DNA of 64,000 bases from Phytopythium helicoides (lineage: Eukaryota; Oomycota; Peronosporomycetes; Pythiales; Pythiaceae): contig JANFNE010000034.1 of assembly GCA_024867545.1 (NCBI GenBank), positions 62,001 to 126,000 on the forward strand, read 5' to 3'. The notes under the pieces were generated by a model, which saw only the letters and a program-made list of their open reading frames with translations, had not been told where the DNA came from and did no database searches. This document shows, one piece after another, positions 1-11,788 of this stretch. Positions within the stretch are counted from its first letter, which is position 1; every line of letters starts with the position of its first letter. The position numbers and the translations under genes were made by a program.

Positions 1-1684
1 GCGCGTCCTCCTCGCTGATGCCTGCGAACCAGCGATCAGCGGCATCATCAGAGTTCGGGTCGACAAACTCCTTCTCGTCCTTGATGCGAGCGAAGTAAGC
101 CGGGATGCGGTGTCCCCACCACAGCTGGCGGGAGATGCACCAGTCGCGGATGTTCTCGAGCCAGCGGAACCACGTCTTCTCGTGGGTCTCCGGGATGATC
201 TTCAGGTCCTTCTTCGTGACCGCGTCCATCGCGTCCTTGGCCATCTGGTTACAGTCAACAAACCACTGAGGCTTGACAAGCGGCTCAATGACATCGCCCG
301 AGCGCGAGCAAATACCCAGCCGCATCTTGTTGTCGGCCTTGCCGTGGTACAGACCCTTTGCCTCAAGAGCTTTCTCAACAGCAATACGCGCGTCGTAGCG
401 CATCATGCCCTTGAACTCGCCACCGTTCTCATTGATGGCGCCGTCGTCCGTGAGCACATTGATGAACTCAAGGCCGTTGCGCTTGCCGCACTCGTAATCG
501 TTGGGGTCGTGGGCAGGTGTGATCTTCACGGCACCCGTACCGAACGACATGTCGACAAGGATAGGATCGAGCACGATCGGGATGCGGCGACCGTTGAACG
601 GATGGATGACATACTTGCCGTGCAGGTGCTTGTAGCGCGGGTCCTCTGGGTGGACGGCGACACCAGTGTCACCGAGCATAGTCTCAAGACGCGTGGTCGC
701 GACAATGATCTTCTCGTCCGAGTCCTCAACGGGGTACGCGAACGACGTGATGACGCCAAACTCATACTTGCGGTCGCTGTTGTGGCCAGGCACCGACATC
801 TTGGTACGCTTCTCGATGTCAATGTAGTCGACCTCGATCTCCGACAAGGCCGTCTTGAGCTTGCAGCTCCAGTTGATCATCTTGGTCGCGCGGTAGATGA
901 GTCCCTCCTCCCATAGCTTGCAGAATGCGTGGCGTACGGCGCGCGAGCAGTTGTCGTCCATGGAGAAGTAGGCGCGCGTCCAGTCGACCGAGCAGCCGAC
1001 GCCGCGGAACTGGTGGTGGATGCGGCTCTCGTACTGGTTCTTCCAGTCCCAGACGCGCTCAAGGAACTTCTCACGGCCGAGGTCGTGACGCGACTTGTTC
1101 TCCTCCTTGAGCAGGCGCTTCTCGACGACCGACTGTGTGGCAATGCCAGCGTGGTCCGTGCCGGGCACCCAGAGCGTGGCGTGGCCGAGCATGCGGTGCC
1201 AGCGCGTGAGCGAGTCCTGGATGGCGACGGTGAGAGCGTGTCCAAGGTGCAGCGATCCGGTGACGTTGGGTGGCGGGATGACCATGACAAAGCGCTCGTC
1301 CTTAGCGGCGCTACGGATCTTCTCGTCCGAGCACGTGAAGAAGCCCGAGGCCTCCCACCAGTCCTGCCAGGCCGCCTCGACGGCCGCGGGGTTGTAGGCG
1401 GCGGCCATGGGCGCGGCCATGTCCTTCCTCTCGCCCTTGGGCGTGGTGTTGATGAACGCGGGCGCGGCCTCCTTGTCCTTCTTGGGCTTGGCGGCCTCCT
1501 TGTCCTTCTTGGGCGCCCAGCGGTTCGGGTCCTTCTCCTTCTTGGGCTTGCCGCCCTTCTCCGCGCGCATCGCCTTCTTGAGCGCGTTCTTGCTCAGCTT
1601 CTGCTCGCCCGCGGGCGCCGCCGCCTGCTCGCTCGGCACCGCCGCCTGCTGCGCCGCCGCCGCGTCCTCCGGGCTCGTGCTCAT
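1..1684 (-). CDS. Valyl-tRNA synthetase, cytosolic type (5' part; 3' end beyond left edge)
   Basis: Class I aminoacyl-tRNA synthetase that charges tRNA-Val. About 561 residues are visible. The start is the ATG at 1684, followed by an Ala/Gln-rich stretch and lysine-rich repeats (KPKKDKEAA) typical of eukaryotic N-terminal extensions. The catalytic HIGH signature appears as [15 protein letters not shown], followed by the class I valine-type segments [29 protein letters not shown] (editing domain) and [13 protein letters not shown] near the left edge. The KMSKS loop and anticodon-binding domain lie outside the window. No mitochondrial presequence is obvious, but one gene often serves both compartments, so localisation is open. 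No intron is seen in the visible part. A long plus-strand open frame over this gene is a base-composition shadow. Confidence 0.95.
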   Translation of the reverse strand, partial: MSTSPEDAAAAQQAAVPSEQAAAPAGEQKLSKNALKKAMRAEKGGKPKKEKDPNRWAPKKDKEAAKPKKDKEAAPAFINTTPKGERKDMAAPMAAAYNPAAVEAAWQDWWEASGFFTCSDEKIRSAAKDERFVMVIPPPNVTGSLHLGHALTVAIQDSLTRWHRMLGHATLWVPGTDHAGIATQSVVEKRLLKEENKSRHDLGREKFLERVWDWKNQYESRIHHQFRGVGCSVDWTRAYFSMDDNCSRAVRHAFCKLWEEGLIYRATKMINWSCKLKTALSEIEVDYIDIEKRTKMSVPGHNSDRKYEFGVITSFAYPVEDSDEKIIVATTRLETMLGDTGVAVHPEDPRYKHLHGKYVIHPFNGRRIPIVLDPILVDMSFGTGAVKITPAHDPNDYECGKRNGLEFINVLTDDGAINENGGEFKGMMRYDARIAVEKALEAKGLYHGKADNKMRLGICSRSGDVIEPLVKPQWFVDCNQMAKDAMDAVTKKDLKIIPETHEKTWFRWLENIRDWCISRQLWWGHRIPAYFARIKDEKEFVDPNSDDAADRWFAGISEEDA

Positions 1685-1909
1685 GCTCTCAGTGTCTGCG
1701 CGTGCGCGCCGCGGTTTCCGCTATGGATATCCACCCGATGCGGGGGCGCCCAGCAAGGATCGTTCTTGTGGTGCGGACATTCATCCGAGGGAGTGACGCC
1801 TTGGCGAGAGATGGCTTCACGGCTTGACTTCCATCTCATTTCTCATTCTCATTCACACTTTTTAGCTCTACCACGACCCACACAGCAACCCTACCTATCT
1901 ACACACTGC

Positions 1910-3381
1910 TCACCCGTCCTTGGTCGCGGCGTCTTCGCCGCGCTCATCGGGGTCTGGCCACTTGCCGTCCTCCAGACGCTCAATGATGCCACGCACGGCG
2001 TCCGCGACGGACGAAAACACCTGGATGTCGTTGCGCTCGGCCGTTTCTTGCAGGTATGCCCGTGCTCGCACCAGGTCTTTGTACTCGCGACCCAGGACCC
2101 GGTGTCCATTGTCTTCGACGATGCACCCTTCCTCGACTGGCTCGATCACCAAGAGAACTACGCCGTGGGACAGCAGGAGCTCGACAGCCTCGGTCATGGC
2201 GGCAATCGACCGCGCATTCCGGGGAATCACAAAGAGAATCAGCTACGCAACACAGGTAGCACGACGTGACGTAAGTTGAGGGTATCCAAGAACAATGCAG
2301 GCCAGCATTCAAGTCTCACCTCGGCGAGCTCTTTTTCGTTTTGGATCTCGCTCCACCTGTCCGCTGGAAATCGCGAGAGGCGCTCGGTTTTGTTGCTCAT
2401 TCCGAACGACAAGTAGTCCGTATAGGGCGTGTAAAACGGGATCCCGGCTTTGCGTAGGAGAGGGATCGCGATATCTTCACGCCATGAAGACCCGGCGAGG
2501 TCGCCGCCCAGGTAGACCGACCCGTTCCTCTTTCCTGCGCCAAGTCGGTTCGGTCCGGCGCCAGCTCCGCGCACTCCTGCGCCAGCGCCAGTTTTACCAG
2601 CCGACGTGAGTGCGTGCGAGGAGCTGGAGCGAGAGGCTCGGCGCCCGAAGCGAAAGTGCCCCGACCAGGCGTTCAGAACGATCGAGGAGCGCTTTCGCAG
2701 TCGCGGGACTTCTCGCGCATGACGGGGCAAATCTCCGCTCGTGACCCACGTGATAATCGCATCGGTCGCTGACGCGACGTCGGGGTACAAGTGAACTTCG
2801 CCCCCGTGCTGCTGCTTCCGGATGGCCAGGTTGCGCAGACACTCTCTCGCGCCATTCAAGTCGCCGATCTCGGCGGGCGTCAGCGGCTTGCCGTCGACGC
2901 ACGTGCCCTCTTCAATGTCCTGCACGACGACGACGACGCGGCGACCGCGACAAATGTACTCCACGGCCTCATTGATGCAGACGATGGAGCGCGTGAGGTT
3001 GTCGATGACCATGAGCACGATCTTGGCGGTCTCCTTGGCGCGCGTCTCGATCTGGATGAGCTCCTCGAACCACTCGTCCACCTGCGGGTTGAAGTAGCGG
3101 ACGTGCGCGCGCTCGAGCAGCGGGATGGCGGCATCGCGGCGCCACGTCGTTGGGTTGCACGATCCGCCGAGGAAGACGTCGATGTCGGCCAGGCGCTCGC
3201 CCGACTCGGGCTCCAGGCCCTCGCTGAAGCTCTGCGTCTTGCGCGCCAGCCGCGCGGCCGCCGACTGCGCGCTCTTGGTGCCGCTCTCCTTGGACTTGCG
3301 CCGCAGCAGGAACGGCGACGTGTACGCGCGCTGCGCCAGGAACGCCGGCGGCGACTGCGGCTCGGGCGGCGTCACGCTCAT
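1910..3381 (-). CDS. Protein with two tandem nucleoside 2-deoxyribosyltransferase-like domains
   Basis: Two exons joined across an intron at 2243-2319 (GTGAGA donor, CGTAG acceptor, phase 0) give about 464 residues. Each half carries the same fold signature. The first has DVFLGGSCNPTTWRRDAAIPLL, FNPQVDEWFEE and VLMVIDNLTRSIVCINEA. The second has SVYLGGDLAGSSWREDIAIPLL, FYTPYTDY and, across the splice, LILFVIPRNARSIAAMTEA. This matches the Nuc_deoxyri_tr2 family, related to nucleoside deoxyribosyltransferases; the substrate is unknown. A basic, Ser/Gly-rich linker separates the halves. The start at 3381 (MSVTPPEPQ) is preferred. An in-frame upstream ATG at 3486 would add 35 residues. Internal duplication is clear; catalytic competence of either half is not established. 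Confidence 0.8.
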
Positions 3382-3486
3382 GGCGCAGCGAGAAGTGCGG
3401 AAGGGCGTCGCGACGCCCGCCAGACTGATTTTGGCGCACCCAGCTGTCTCAAAAATAAAGGCGCTCGACTTGGCCTCAGTATGCAA

Positions 3487-5184
3487 ATGCCTATTTTTTC
3501 ACGGAGGGGCGGCGCGTAAAAAACTTCAACTCTGGCTACTCATGCCACCAACACACCCACAGGCGCGCCGGCCTCTGACTGCCGCCTTCCACGCCAATGC
3601 ACGCTTCTCAGCGGCGGAGCAGCTGAGAGGGTCACGGAGTCCGCCGTCTCAGAATCATTTCCTCGCAGCCACCGCCACCAAACCGGCCAGCTCGCCTCTA
3701 CTGGACACCGCAGCTGGGAAGCTATGCAATGCTGCAACGCTATGCAATGCAATGCGCGTGGGCACCGTCGTCAAGCCGGTCGCATGACCGACCACGCTGC
3801 CTCGTTTGCTCGGCATGAAGTTCACTGGACTCGTCCAGTCCAATCCAGACCGGAGGAGGACGCGTGCACGGGATCTCCACCATGGTCGAGGCGACGAAGC
3901 ACCAGGCATCGAAGGTCGATGGCAATGCACCACAACCAACATGCACTCCAGCATCAATGTAGTTCGGAAAGCTAATACTGTCCACACACCGACAACACAC
4001 CTTTGACACCGTTTCAGACCACGGCACCAAATCGAGAACGCCATGAGATCACTACGATTGCAGCAACAACACATCGTCGAACAACACAGGCACCTTGACG
4101 ACACCTCTGACGACGGGTGCTGGATCGGGTAGACGACCAGGTGGTCCGTGGTGCACTTTGCGCATCCCATCAACAATGATGCAGGAGTGACCGGACGCGG
4201 CGTCCGGGACGCCAGCCCATCGATAAGGATACATATCATGCCTGCCATCACGAAAGGAATGATATCTTTCCGTATCGACTTCTGCTGGACCTTGCGCGGC
4301 ACCATGGCAAGCAAGCTCGGGTAAATTGAATCGTTCGTGAACAGAGAGGGCAGTCCTGCGCAATGTTGATGATGTGTTTCTAGTGAAAGTAGCTAGAGCT
4401 GGGCAGCAGCCCGAAGACGTAACCGCGCCTAAACGGAGCCAGAATGCTTACAGCAGTCGGCGGTGGCACGTCCTCAAGCTTGGTGTCAGATGGCGAGATA
4501 GTCATGCTGAACCAATTCCAGCACAGCGACCTGGTGTGCGCACCGTCTGGCACGTCGGTGTCTACGGGCAGTCACTCACCACCACTGTCATAAATTAATG
4601 GGCAGTGTGATCTCGATGTCGGGCGGTAATTGCCGTGGAGGGAGTGTGGTCACGGAGGCGAGCGGTGTCAGCAGCGACAGCTCGAATTTCGTTTGGGTCG
4701 TCCTCTGCGGTTGTGTCCGTGCAATAAAGTGATGTAAACGGCCAGCCAGTGTGGCTGGCGTCAGCAGCAAGTACTTCATGGATAAACAACGACAAGCATG
4801 AGTAGCGTTGCAGTGACGGACAGCATTGCGGGCGCATCTAGCTGCGGAGGCGACATGCCAGGTGCAGACGGAAGCAACGGCAGCGAAGTACAAGGCGATT
4901 CGCTGGTATTGTTTAGCGTCACACGTGGGTAGGCAATACGTGGAGGATTTGGCAATGGCCTAGCGTGACAGACTCCATGAGTATGTTTTGACACTTCGTC
5001 GTTGCGTCAAGTTGAAGTGGTCATGGTCATAATTGGTAAATATTCGGAGCGGGATCCGAATCCAAAGCTTCTCGGAGCATAGAGCGGGCTATCCACAGCC
5101 TTGATGTGCGATCAAAGCTGCTCCGCCCACCCGCCGCGCCGCCGCCCGCCGCCGGCTCCACCAGTTCCGCCCCCGCCGCGCGCC
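3487..5184. other. Stretch without a supported gene
   Basis: About 1.7 kb between the deoxyribosyltransferase-like gene and the aminopeptidase. Base composition is more even than in the flanking exons. Open frames up to 219 codons exist (for example 3655-4314 on the minus strand and 4374-4598 on the plus strand), but none shows a recognisable domain, sustained codon bias or convincing splice-linked continuation. Short direct repeats of the type TATGCAATG occur near 3720-3760. It could hold decayed mobile DNA or a lineage-specific gene; I see no terminal repeats or transposase motif. Confidence 0.5.
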
Positions 5185-7924
5185 ATGACCACCGCCAAGC
5201 CGTTCGCGCGCCTACCGACGGCCGTCGCGCCCCGCAAGGTGCGCGCGCCATGGCCGCCCCCCGCGCGCCGCTCCGCACCCACACTGACCGAATGCCGCGC
5301 AGTACTTTCTCGACTTCCACGTGGTCGACCTGGAGCGCTTCCGCTTCGAGGTCGCCGAGCGCGTCGAGATCGAGATCCGTGAGCCCACGCGCAGCATCAC
5401 GTGCCACGCGCTCGAGCTCTACGTGTTCAACGCCAGCGTCGAGGTGGACGGCCGCTCCGTCGCCTGTGTCGAGACGCGCTACCTGAGCGCCGACCAGGCG
5501 GTCGAGCTCGTGTTTGCCGAGACCCTCCCCGTCTCGACCGGCGCGCTGCTCAAGCTCGAGTGCCACGGTTTCCTCAATGACGCACTCAAGGGCTTCTACC
5601 GCAGCGAGTACGAGCTTGACGGCGAGAAGCGCGTCATGGCCGTCACGCAGTTCGAGGCGTGCGATGCGCGGCGCGCCTTCGTCTGCTGGGACGAGCCGGC
5701 TGTCAAGGCCAAGTTCGAGATCTCCATTACGACGGACGCGGGGCTCACGGCCATCTCCAACACGCACGTCGTGCAGACACTCGTTCGGCCCAAGAAGAAC
5801 GCGCATATCCGCGCCAACTCGCGCAAGGACGCGACGGTCGAGAAGGTGTGGAAGTTTGCCGAGACGCCCACCATGTCGACCTATCTAGTTGGCATGGTCA
5901 TTGGCGAGTTTGATTTCGTCTCGAGTGTGACCTCGGAAGGAGTGCTCGTGTCAGTTTACACACCCGTCGGTCGCAGTGAGCGCGGACTGTTCGCACTAGA
6001 CGTTGGCACGCGCGCGCTTTCATTCTACACCGAGAGATTCGGTATTCCGTACCCGCTCAAGAAGATGGACATGCTTGCAATCCCGGACTTCGCTGCAGGA
6101 GCTATGGAGAACTGGGGAGTGATCACGTACCGCGAGACGCGCTTGCTCATCGACAGTCAGCTCAGCAGCTTCTCGCAGAAGATGGCTACGTCGCGTACGG
6201 TTTGCCACGAGATCGCACACCAATGGTTTGGGAATCTTGTCACGATGGACTGGTGGACTGGTCTATGGCTGAACGAAGGATTTGCACGCTTCATGGAATT
6301 TGAGGCTGTGGATCACATTTTCCCTCAATGGAATGTCTGGGAGACGTTTGTCCAGGACATAACCATGAGCGTCGCAATGGCCAAGGACAGCATGGTCACG
6401 TCACACCCAATCGAAGTCCCAGTGAACCACCCGGATGAAGTCGATCAGATCTTTGATGTCATCTCGTATGCCAAGGGTGCAAGTGTCATCCGCATGCTGT
6501 CCGAGTACCTGGGGCGTGATGTATTCTACCGTGGCATCCACGACTACCTGGTCAGCTTCAGCTACCGCAACACTACAACGGATGATCTATGGGCTGCTCT
6601 CGAGAAGGCGTCAGGACAAAGCATCACCAACCTCGCCAACTCCTGGACACGCCAGACAGGTTTTCCAGTTGTCCACTTCGATGGCAAGTCACTTACGCAA
6701 GAGCGCTTTTTCGCGGACCAAGGACTCAAGACTGGTGCTTCAGTGTGGGATATCCCACTTGCCTTTTCGTCCTCCAACAAGCCGAGTGAGATTCAGCGCG
6801 TTGGTATTTGGGCCGGAAAGTCGGGGGTGAGCGGTGAGGCTCAAACCCCAATTACCCTCGCTGACACCGCGATCTTGTCCAAGCTCTCGCATGCAAACGG
6901 CAAGGAAGGCACATGGATTAAGCTGAACCCTGGACAGTCGGGCTTTTACCTTGTCAACTACTCGCCCGCGGGCTGGAACAGCCTGCAGGTTCCTGTCAAG
7001 GAGAAGTCGCTCAACACCGTCGACCGAGTGAGTCTGCTGAACAGTGTTTTCACGTTTGCTCGTAGCGGAGTCGTTCCGATCTCCCAGGCGCTGGACTTTA
7101 GCTTCGCTTATGCTGATGAGACCGAGTACCTTTGCTGGAAGGAGATCTCGACGAACCTGCGTTACTACAGCGCTCTGTTTCGCCAGGAGGAGTTTTACCC
7201 ACTCTTGCAGAAGTACATTCGCTCTCTGTATGCCGGCGCGATGGCACGACTCACGTGGACTGCTGCAAAGGATGAGAGCGAATCCACAGGCCCCTTCCGC
7301 TGCGATGTGATTTCGATGCTTGCTCTCGGCAACGAGTCCGCAGTTGTTGAGGAGGCGAAGCGAGTCTTTGAGCAGTATTTTGTCGATTCTTCGGACCTTT
7401 CGGCTGATATTCGCGGCGTTGTGTTCAACACGCAGGCGCGCCGCGGCGATGCCAGCCACATGCACAAGCTTCGTGCACGTTACGAGTCGAGCGATTTTAT
7501 TGAAGAGAAGCTCGACTGCCTTACCGCGCTTGGATTGTTCCCATCCGTAGCCATCAAGCAGGAAGTGATTGAGTGGGCGCTCAAGAAGGTCCGCTCACAA
7601 GATATCCAGTACGTCTTCAGCAGCATCGCATCAGATGCTACGGGTACCGAGTTCGCATGGAACTACGTGCAGTCTCACTGGACGGAGCTGAGCGCTGCCT
7701 ACTCTCCGCTGGTAGTAGGACGCATTGTTCTGGCCGTCATTGGGCGTTTCCAGAGAGAGGAACGCGCGCAGGAGGTGGAGACGTTCCTCAAGGACCGCAA
7801 ACATCCGTCGTACGCGCGTTTGCTGGATGCAGCGCTCGAGCGTATCCGAATCAAAAGCGCGTGTTACACTCGCACCCGCAACGATCTCGAGCGCTGGCTC
7901 AATGAGCGCGAAAGTCAGGCGTAG
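5185..7924 (+). CDS. M1-family zinc aminopeptidase (puromycin-sensitive type)
   Basis: Removes N-terminal residues from peptides, probably in the cytosol. Two exons: ATG at 5185, an 18-codon first exon, a 64-nt intron at 5239-5302 (GTGCGC donor, GCAG acceptor), then a long second exon; total about 891 residues. The splice restores the expected N-terminal start RLPTAVAPRK-YFLDFHVVDLERF of M1 enzymes. The exopeptidase signature GAMENWG is present. The zinc site is HEIAHQWFGN followed 18 residues on by the glutamate in WLNEGFARFMEF, so the enzyme should be active. The C-terminal part is the usual ERAP1-like helical domain. No signal peptide or transmembrane anchor is visible, consistent with the cytosolic puromycin-sensitive class. 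The 5' end is markedly more GC-rich than the 3' half. Confidence 0.95.
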
Positions 7925-8060
7925 ATAGTTTGGAATACAACTAGAGGGCGTTGGAAGAACCATGAAATGATGAATCAACACAGTTTTGGCAACGAGGATT
8001 ACGCTCACGCACGGATTTCACTGACCATCTTACCACACGTCAAGCGATTGCTGATCTCAT

Positions 8061-8420
8061 TCACCTACGCAGTCGCTTCACCACGAAGATGACTGCCGCG
8101 ACAGCAGATGCAGAGGTCACTGCTTTCCTCAGTGTCGCAGTCTGCTTGCTTTCTGATGAAGAGGAAGCAGCCAACTGGGCTTGTGACCCACTGTGGTTAC
8201 GCAGCAGGAATCGATGCACATGGCGAATCAAGGGCACAGATCGAGCAGAGAAATTACGATCCATGAGCTGGAGTAGGCGCAACAAAATTGCACCACATGC
8301 GACCGATCCGAGTGCTGACATGAAGATCAGCTGCATGAGCGAGAAGAAAGCACGCCGGCTGGAGCGAGATGCGTACAACTGAGTATCAAGGAGAACATCG
8401 GCGGTCAGCACCCACACCAT
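8061..8420 (-). CDS. Possible small membrane protein, 119 residues
   Basis: An ATG-initiated open frame with an in-frame stop 24 nt upstream, lying between the aminopeptidase stop and the next minus-strand gene. The product has a hydrophobic segment around residues 28-52 (LMQLIFMSALGSVACGAILL) and a second at the C-terminus (SAVAAVIFVV) followed by KRLRR, which would fit a small membrane or tail-anchored protein. I do not recognise a family. Open frames of this size are common by chance in GC-rich DNA, and the hydrophobic pattern is the only positive argument. It could also be 3' untranslated sequence of a neighbour. Confidence 0.35.
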   Translation of the reverse strand: MVWVLTADVLLDTQLYASRSSRRAFFSLMQLIFMSALGSVACGAILLRLLQLMDRNFSARSVPLIRHVHRFLLRNHSGSQAQLAASSSSESKQTATLRKAVTSASAVAAVIFVVKRLRR

Positions 8421-8539
8421 TTTTCGCCGCAGAATCGCAAATCACCGCACCTGCATTACTAGCAGAGCGCTTGAGACAGATGCAGTCCGCTGCAACGTCT
8501 TTGGAGACGGAGCGTTTACGAGATCCTTGCACCCACTGT

Positions 8540-9715
8540 TTACAGAAAAGTTAGGGTCCGGTTCTCAACCATGACACCAGTCGATTCAACGAACCTCCAG
8601 ATCCGTGCCGCCACAATATCGCTCACAATTTGGTCGTGCGTCTTCCGCGGAGCCAGCACACTCTCACGAACTTCCGGTCGGTGGAAATCAAACCCGACGG
8701 AAAGTGCAGTACTCTCTGTCGCAGGGTCCTCTGAATCACTGCCGCTTGAGCTCGAGGTGGTAGCTACCCCGGAGCTGGAGCTGGAGCTGTCGGAAGCACG
8801 ATTCGTCTCATGGAGCAACAGTAGCGCCGAACGCTTGCTCTCTCCGTCGTCTTCATTGTCGCTGTCCACCGCAGGTAGCAGCGCTCGCTGCACCGCGTCT
8901 GGGAGCATTGGCAGCAGGAATCCTGGGCGTGTCATGGTGCGTTGCGTCTCGACTGGCATTTGCTCCAGCAGCGTCAATTGCTCACTGCGTGAGAGCGGCA
9001 GCAAGAACGGCAGGAATGGACGCATCTTGTCCGAGAAGGATGTGTCCGTGAGCCACTCGAGCAGCGACGTGTGCAGCAGCAGCTGCTGTAGCCCTTCTGG
9101 GAGGAACGCCACGAGTCCGCGCGCACGAGCCTCGGTCATGTACCACCGCCAGATCGGCACGCTCCACGAGTAGAGAATGCCCAGCGATCCGTACGCGAGC
9201 GCGAGGATGGCGAGCATGGCTCGACGAGAGAAGAACTCGGTGAGCAGCACTGTGAGCGCGGCGCTGACCGTGAGGCAGCTGGCAACTCGCAACGCGAGCA
9301 GTGCGACCTCGACGCGCGACGATATGGACGAGTAGGCGACGTGGAAGGTGAGCAGCCAGCCGACGGGCAGCGCGATGGTGGCGAACACGACCGCGTGGTC
9401 CACGACGAACGAGTCGTAGTGGCTCCAGTCAAGCAGGCGCGCCCATGGCAGGTACCGCTGGTACAGGTGGTAGTCGTCCTCGAGCAGCGGTGACGCGAAG
9501 TACAGCGCGGCGCTCGCCAGCAGCGCCACGGCCGCCAGCGCCAGCAGCTGCACGCTCAGTTCGTGGCCGTACGTCTCGCGCAGGAGCCGGTCGAGCGCGC
9601 GGTGCAGCAGCGCCCAGGCGCGCGCCACCGGCTCTGGCTCCGGCTGCGACTGCACCTGTGGCTGCACCTGTGGCTGCACCTGTGGCTGCACCTGTGGCGC
9701 TGGGGGCGTCTCCAT
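8540..9715 (-). CDS. Multi-pass membrane protein of unknown function, 391 residues
   Basis: Single open frame from ATG 9715. The N-terminus is a Pro/Gln/Val repeat (VQPQ units). Four hydrophobic segments follow, at roughly residues 55-75, 106-130, 138-165 and 167-190, containing LLALAAVALLASAALYF, VVFATIALPVGWLLTF and AMLAILALAYGSLGILY. A soluble C-terminal half has long Ser/Glu/Asp runs (SDSSSSSSGVATTSSSSGSDSEDP) and ends VENRTLTFL. This suggests a membrane protein with an acidic, probably phosphorylated cytosolic tail. I recognise no family. It lies downstream of UFD1 on the same strand with its own start and about 300 bp of spacer. Confidence 0.7.
   Translation of the reverse strand: METPPAPQVQPQVQPQVQPQVQSQPEPEPVARAWALLHRALDRLLRETYGHELSVQLLALAAVALLASAALYFASPLLEDDYHLYQRYLPWARLLDWSHYDSFVVDHAVVFATIALPVGWLLTFHVAYSSISSRVEVALLALRVASCLTVSAALTVLLTEFFSRRAMLAILALAYGSLGILYSWSVPIWRWYMTEARARGLVAFLPEGLQQLLLHTSLLEWLTDTSFSDKMRPFLPFLLPLSRSEQLTLLEQMPVETQRTMTRPGFLLPMLPDAVQRALLPAVDSDNEDDGESKRSALLLLHETNRASDSSSSSSGVATTSSSSGSDSEDPATESTALSVGFDFHRPEVRESVLAPRKTHDQIVSDIVAARIWRFVESTGVMVENRTLTFL
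9651..9698. repeat. 12-bp coding tandem repeat, four copies
   Basis: Four perfect head-to-tail copies of TGCACCTGTGGC. On the minus strand they encode successive Val-Gln-Pro-Gln units at the N-terminus of the membrane protein starting at 9715. Because the unit is a multiple of three, copy-number changes would keep frame. Confidence 0.9.
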
Positions 9716-10010
9716 GACGGGCGAGAAGGTCGGCGACTGCTGCAGCTCCGAGCGCCCTCCGGTTGAGGCGCTTGACGTTGAACCTCGCGGGGGATGCGCC
9801 GCGCCGCCGCCTTCTTCCCGGCGGCAGGCGATCGAGGGCGAAGGCCGAGCCTGGAAGCGGTGACGGCGAAGTGCGCTGGTGACGGCGTATACGGCAACAT
9901 CCGACGTGGGACGACTAATACAAAGTCACTATATCGAGGTGCTCGCTTTAACTTTTTTTTTTGTGTGTCGGTCAAAGGGGGCTCCATGACTGGCAAAAAT
10001 GAAGGCGCGT
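9716..10010. other. Intergenic spacer between UFD1 and the membrane protein
   Basis: About 295 bp between the UFD1 stop and the ATG of the downstream minus-strand gene. It holds a T10 run near 9951-9961 (plus strand) and otherwise nothing I can support; it must contain the UFD1 3' end and the next gene's promoter. Confidence 0.5.
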
Positions 10011-11587
10011 TCACCGTAGACGACGGCCCTCGCCCTGGAATGGCACCGCGCGCTTGGGCTTCTCCTCCTCGCTCTCTTTCTTCTCTTCGTCCTCGCCGGT
10101 GCTGCCAGTGTCGGACACCGGCCCACCGCTGAGCGTGTAGCCGCCGCTAAGCTTGTAGCCTCCATTGAGGGCCTTTTTAGAGTCGTCCGTCGAGGAAGCA
10201 GCGCTTGATGGACGACTTCCACCAAGACGCAGCCCACTGGGCTTGGACGTGAACGTTGAGGTCTTACCGCTCAAGGATTTTCCGGTCCCATGGAAAGCCT
10301 CGTACTTCTTCAGCCGCGCCGCGCGAAGCGCAGCGGCGTCGGTCGAGTCCTGCTCGCCGGCTTTCTTCAGTCGCAAACCGCCACTCCCCATACGATTCGG
10401 GCGGACAGCTTCGCCTGCCTTAACCGTTGGCACACCTACAACACGAACGAGGACGCGGTTAGCGCAAGTTTTCGTGAACTACAAAGACTTCTGGTGATCG
10501 TACCTCCATAGGGCAGTGCCGAGGGAGCGGCAGGCGGACCAGAGGCACTTGACGACGTAGAAGTTGGTACTGGCGGGACATAGTCCGGGGGAGCCTCAAA
10601 GTCCACTTCACAGTCGGTCTCGATGATACATGCTGCGGGAGAAGGCTTCACCTCTCGCACGTCCAGCAAAAAGTTCTTGTTGTTGTACTTGAGGCAAATG
10701 GTGTCGCCTACCGTCATGCAGGAGAATTTGCGCAGTGACGCCTCGAGACTGCCGGCCATAAAGTTCGATCAGCTTCAACGCTGTTGTATCTTCCGATCTA
10801 TCGCACGTACACTGCTCGAGGGTTGGAGATGTCGAGAAACTCGATTGACTGTGGCCGGATCTTGACAAAAGTAGCTTTGGGGAGCGACACATTCTGAATG
10901 TTGAGAATACTTCCCTCTGTCAAGAACAGGTTTTGCATCATCTGTTTCCGCCGCACAGGTTAATCATTCGCTCGATGCCGGATTCCAAAAGCGGCGGCAT
11001 CGTACCCAGTACGGCATGTAGCAAGTGCCCTCAGGCGCGCTGAACTCGAGCACACCGCAGTGCGAGTGGCGATCCACGGCCTCGTTTGTGACCTTGAAAA
11101 GCATCGGGTATTCGATGTGCAGGCGAGCTGAAGGAAGGGACCGTCAGCAAGTATATCAGCAACACACGACCAAAAGATGTGGCAATACCGTACCAAGCGT
11201 CTCTAGCGCAGACGGGGGCAACAGAACTGGTGACACCACACACCCCGTATTAGCATCCACCTCGAGCTCCGGCGGCACCAGCTCGCCAGCCACGCACTCT
11301 TGTCTCCGTCCTCGAGGTGCCCCTTGTCGCAGAACGACACTGGGTACACGCGGTAGTGTTCATCGAACCTGTCGGCGCGACGCAGCCCCAGCCATTAGCC
11401 TCACGCCGCCGCCAGCACTCCCTGGAAACCCTCGTACCGCTGCGGAAAGTCGCCGAAGTTAAAGTTGACCCCAAACGGGTTGCCGTCGCCGCCAAACCCG
11501 CCGAACTGTGCCACACACGGGTCAGTCAGCGCCCCAGCTCGCCTGCAACACCGGCAGCGCCTGCGGCCGCGGGGGGAAGCGCACCAT
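10011..11587 (-). CDS. UFD1: UFD1, ubiquitin-recognition subunit of the CDC48-NPL4 complex
   Basis: Works with CDC48/p97 and NPL4 to extract ubiquitylated proteins from membranes and complexes. About eight exons can be chained in frame. An N-terminal Gly/Phe stretch ([12 protein letters not shown]) leads to [16 protein letters not shown], then [79 protein letters not shown] and [17 protein letters not shown]. The last exon ends [12 protein letters not shown], the typical UFD1 C-terminus. Donors are mostly GTACG or GTGCG. The central exon at about 10530-10759 and the last exon at 10011-10433 are long; the others are 50-130 nt. The exact start is uncertain: ATG 11587 needs a short 46-nt first intron, while ATG 11631 would give a basic extension. 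It is divergent from the sirtuin gene 200 bp away. Confidence 0.92.
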
Positions 11588-11788
11588 CGCGCCGCCTGTC
11601 GCCTTCTCGCCTTCTTTCTCTTCGGATACAAATCGAAAGTGACGCTGCTGACGCAGGATCAGCGTGCGCTGATTGGCGGAAAAGTGCCGAGCCACGTCTT
11701 CTAAATCGCAGCCAGCAACGTCAGCGACAACCATGGAGGCGAGCAAGTGGCGGGCGGCAGCGCGTGCGTGGCATTCCTTGCGGCGTGA

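Noticed and set aside
929..2269. 446-codon plus-strand open frame
   Set aside because: Antisense to valyl-tRNA synthetase and the intergenic region; low-complexity Leu/Arg/Val runs without domain.
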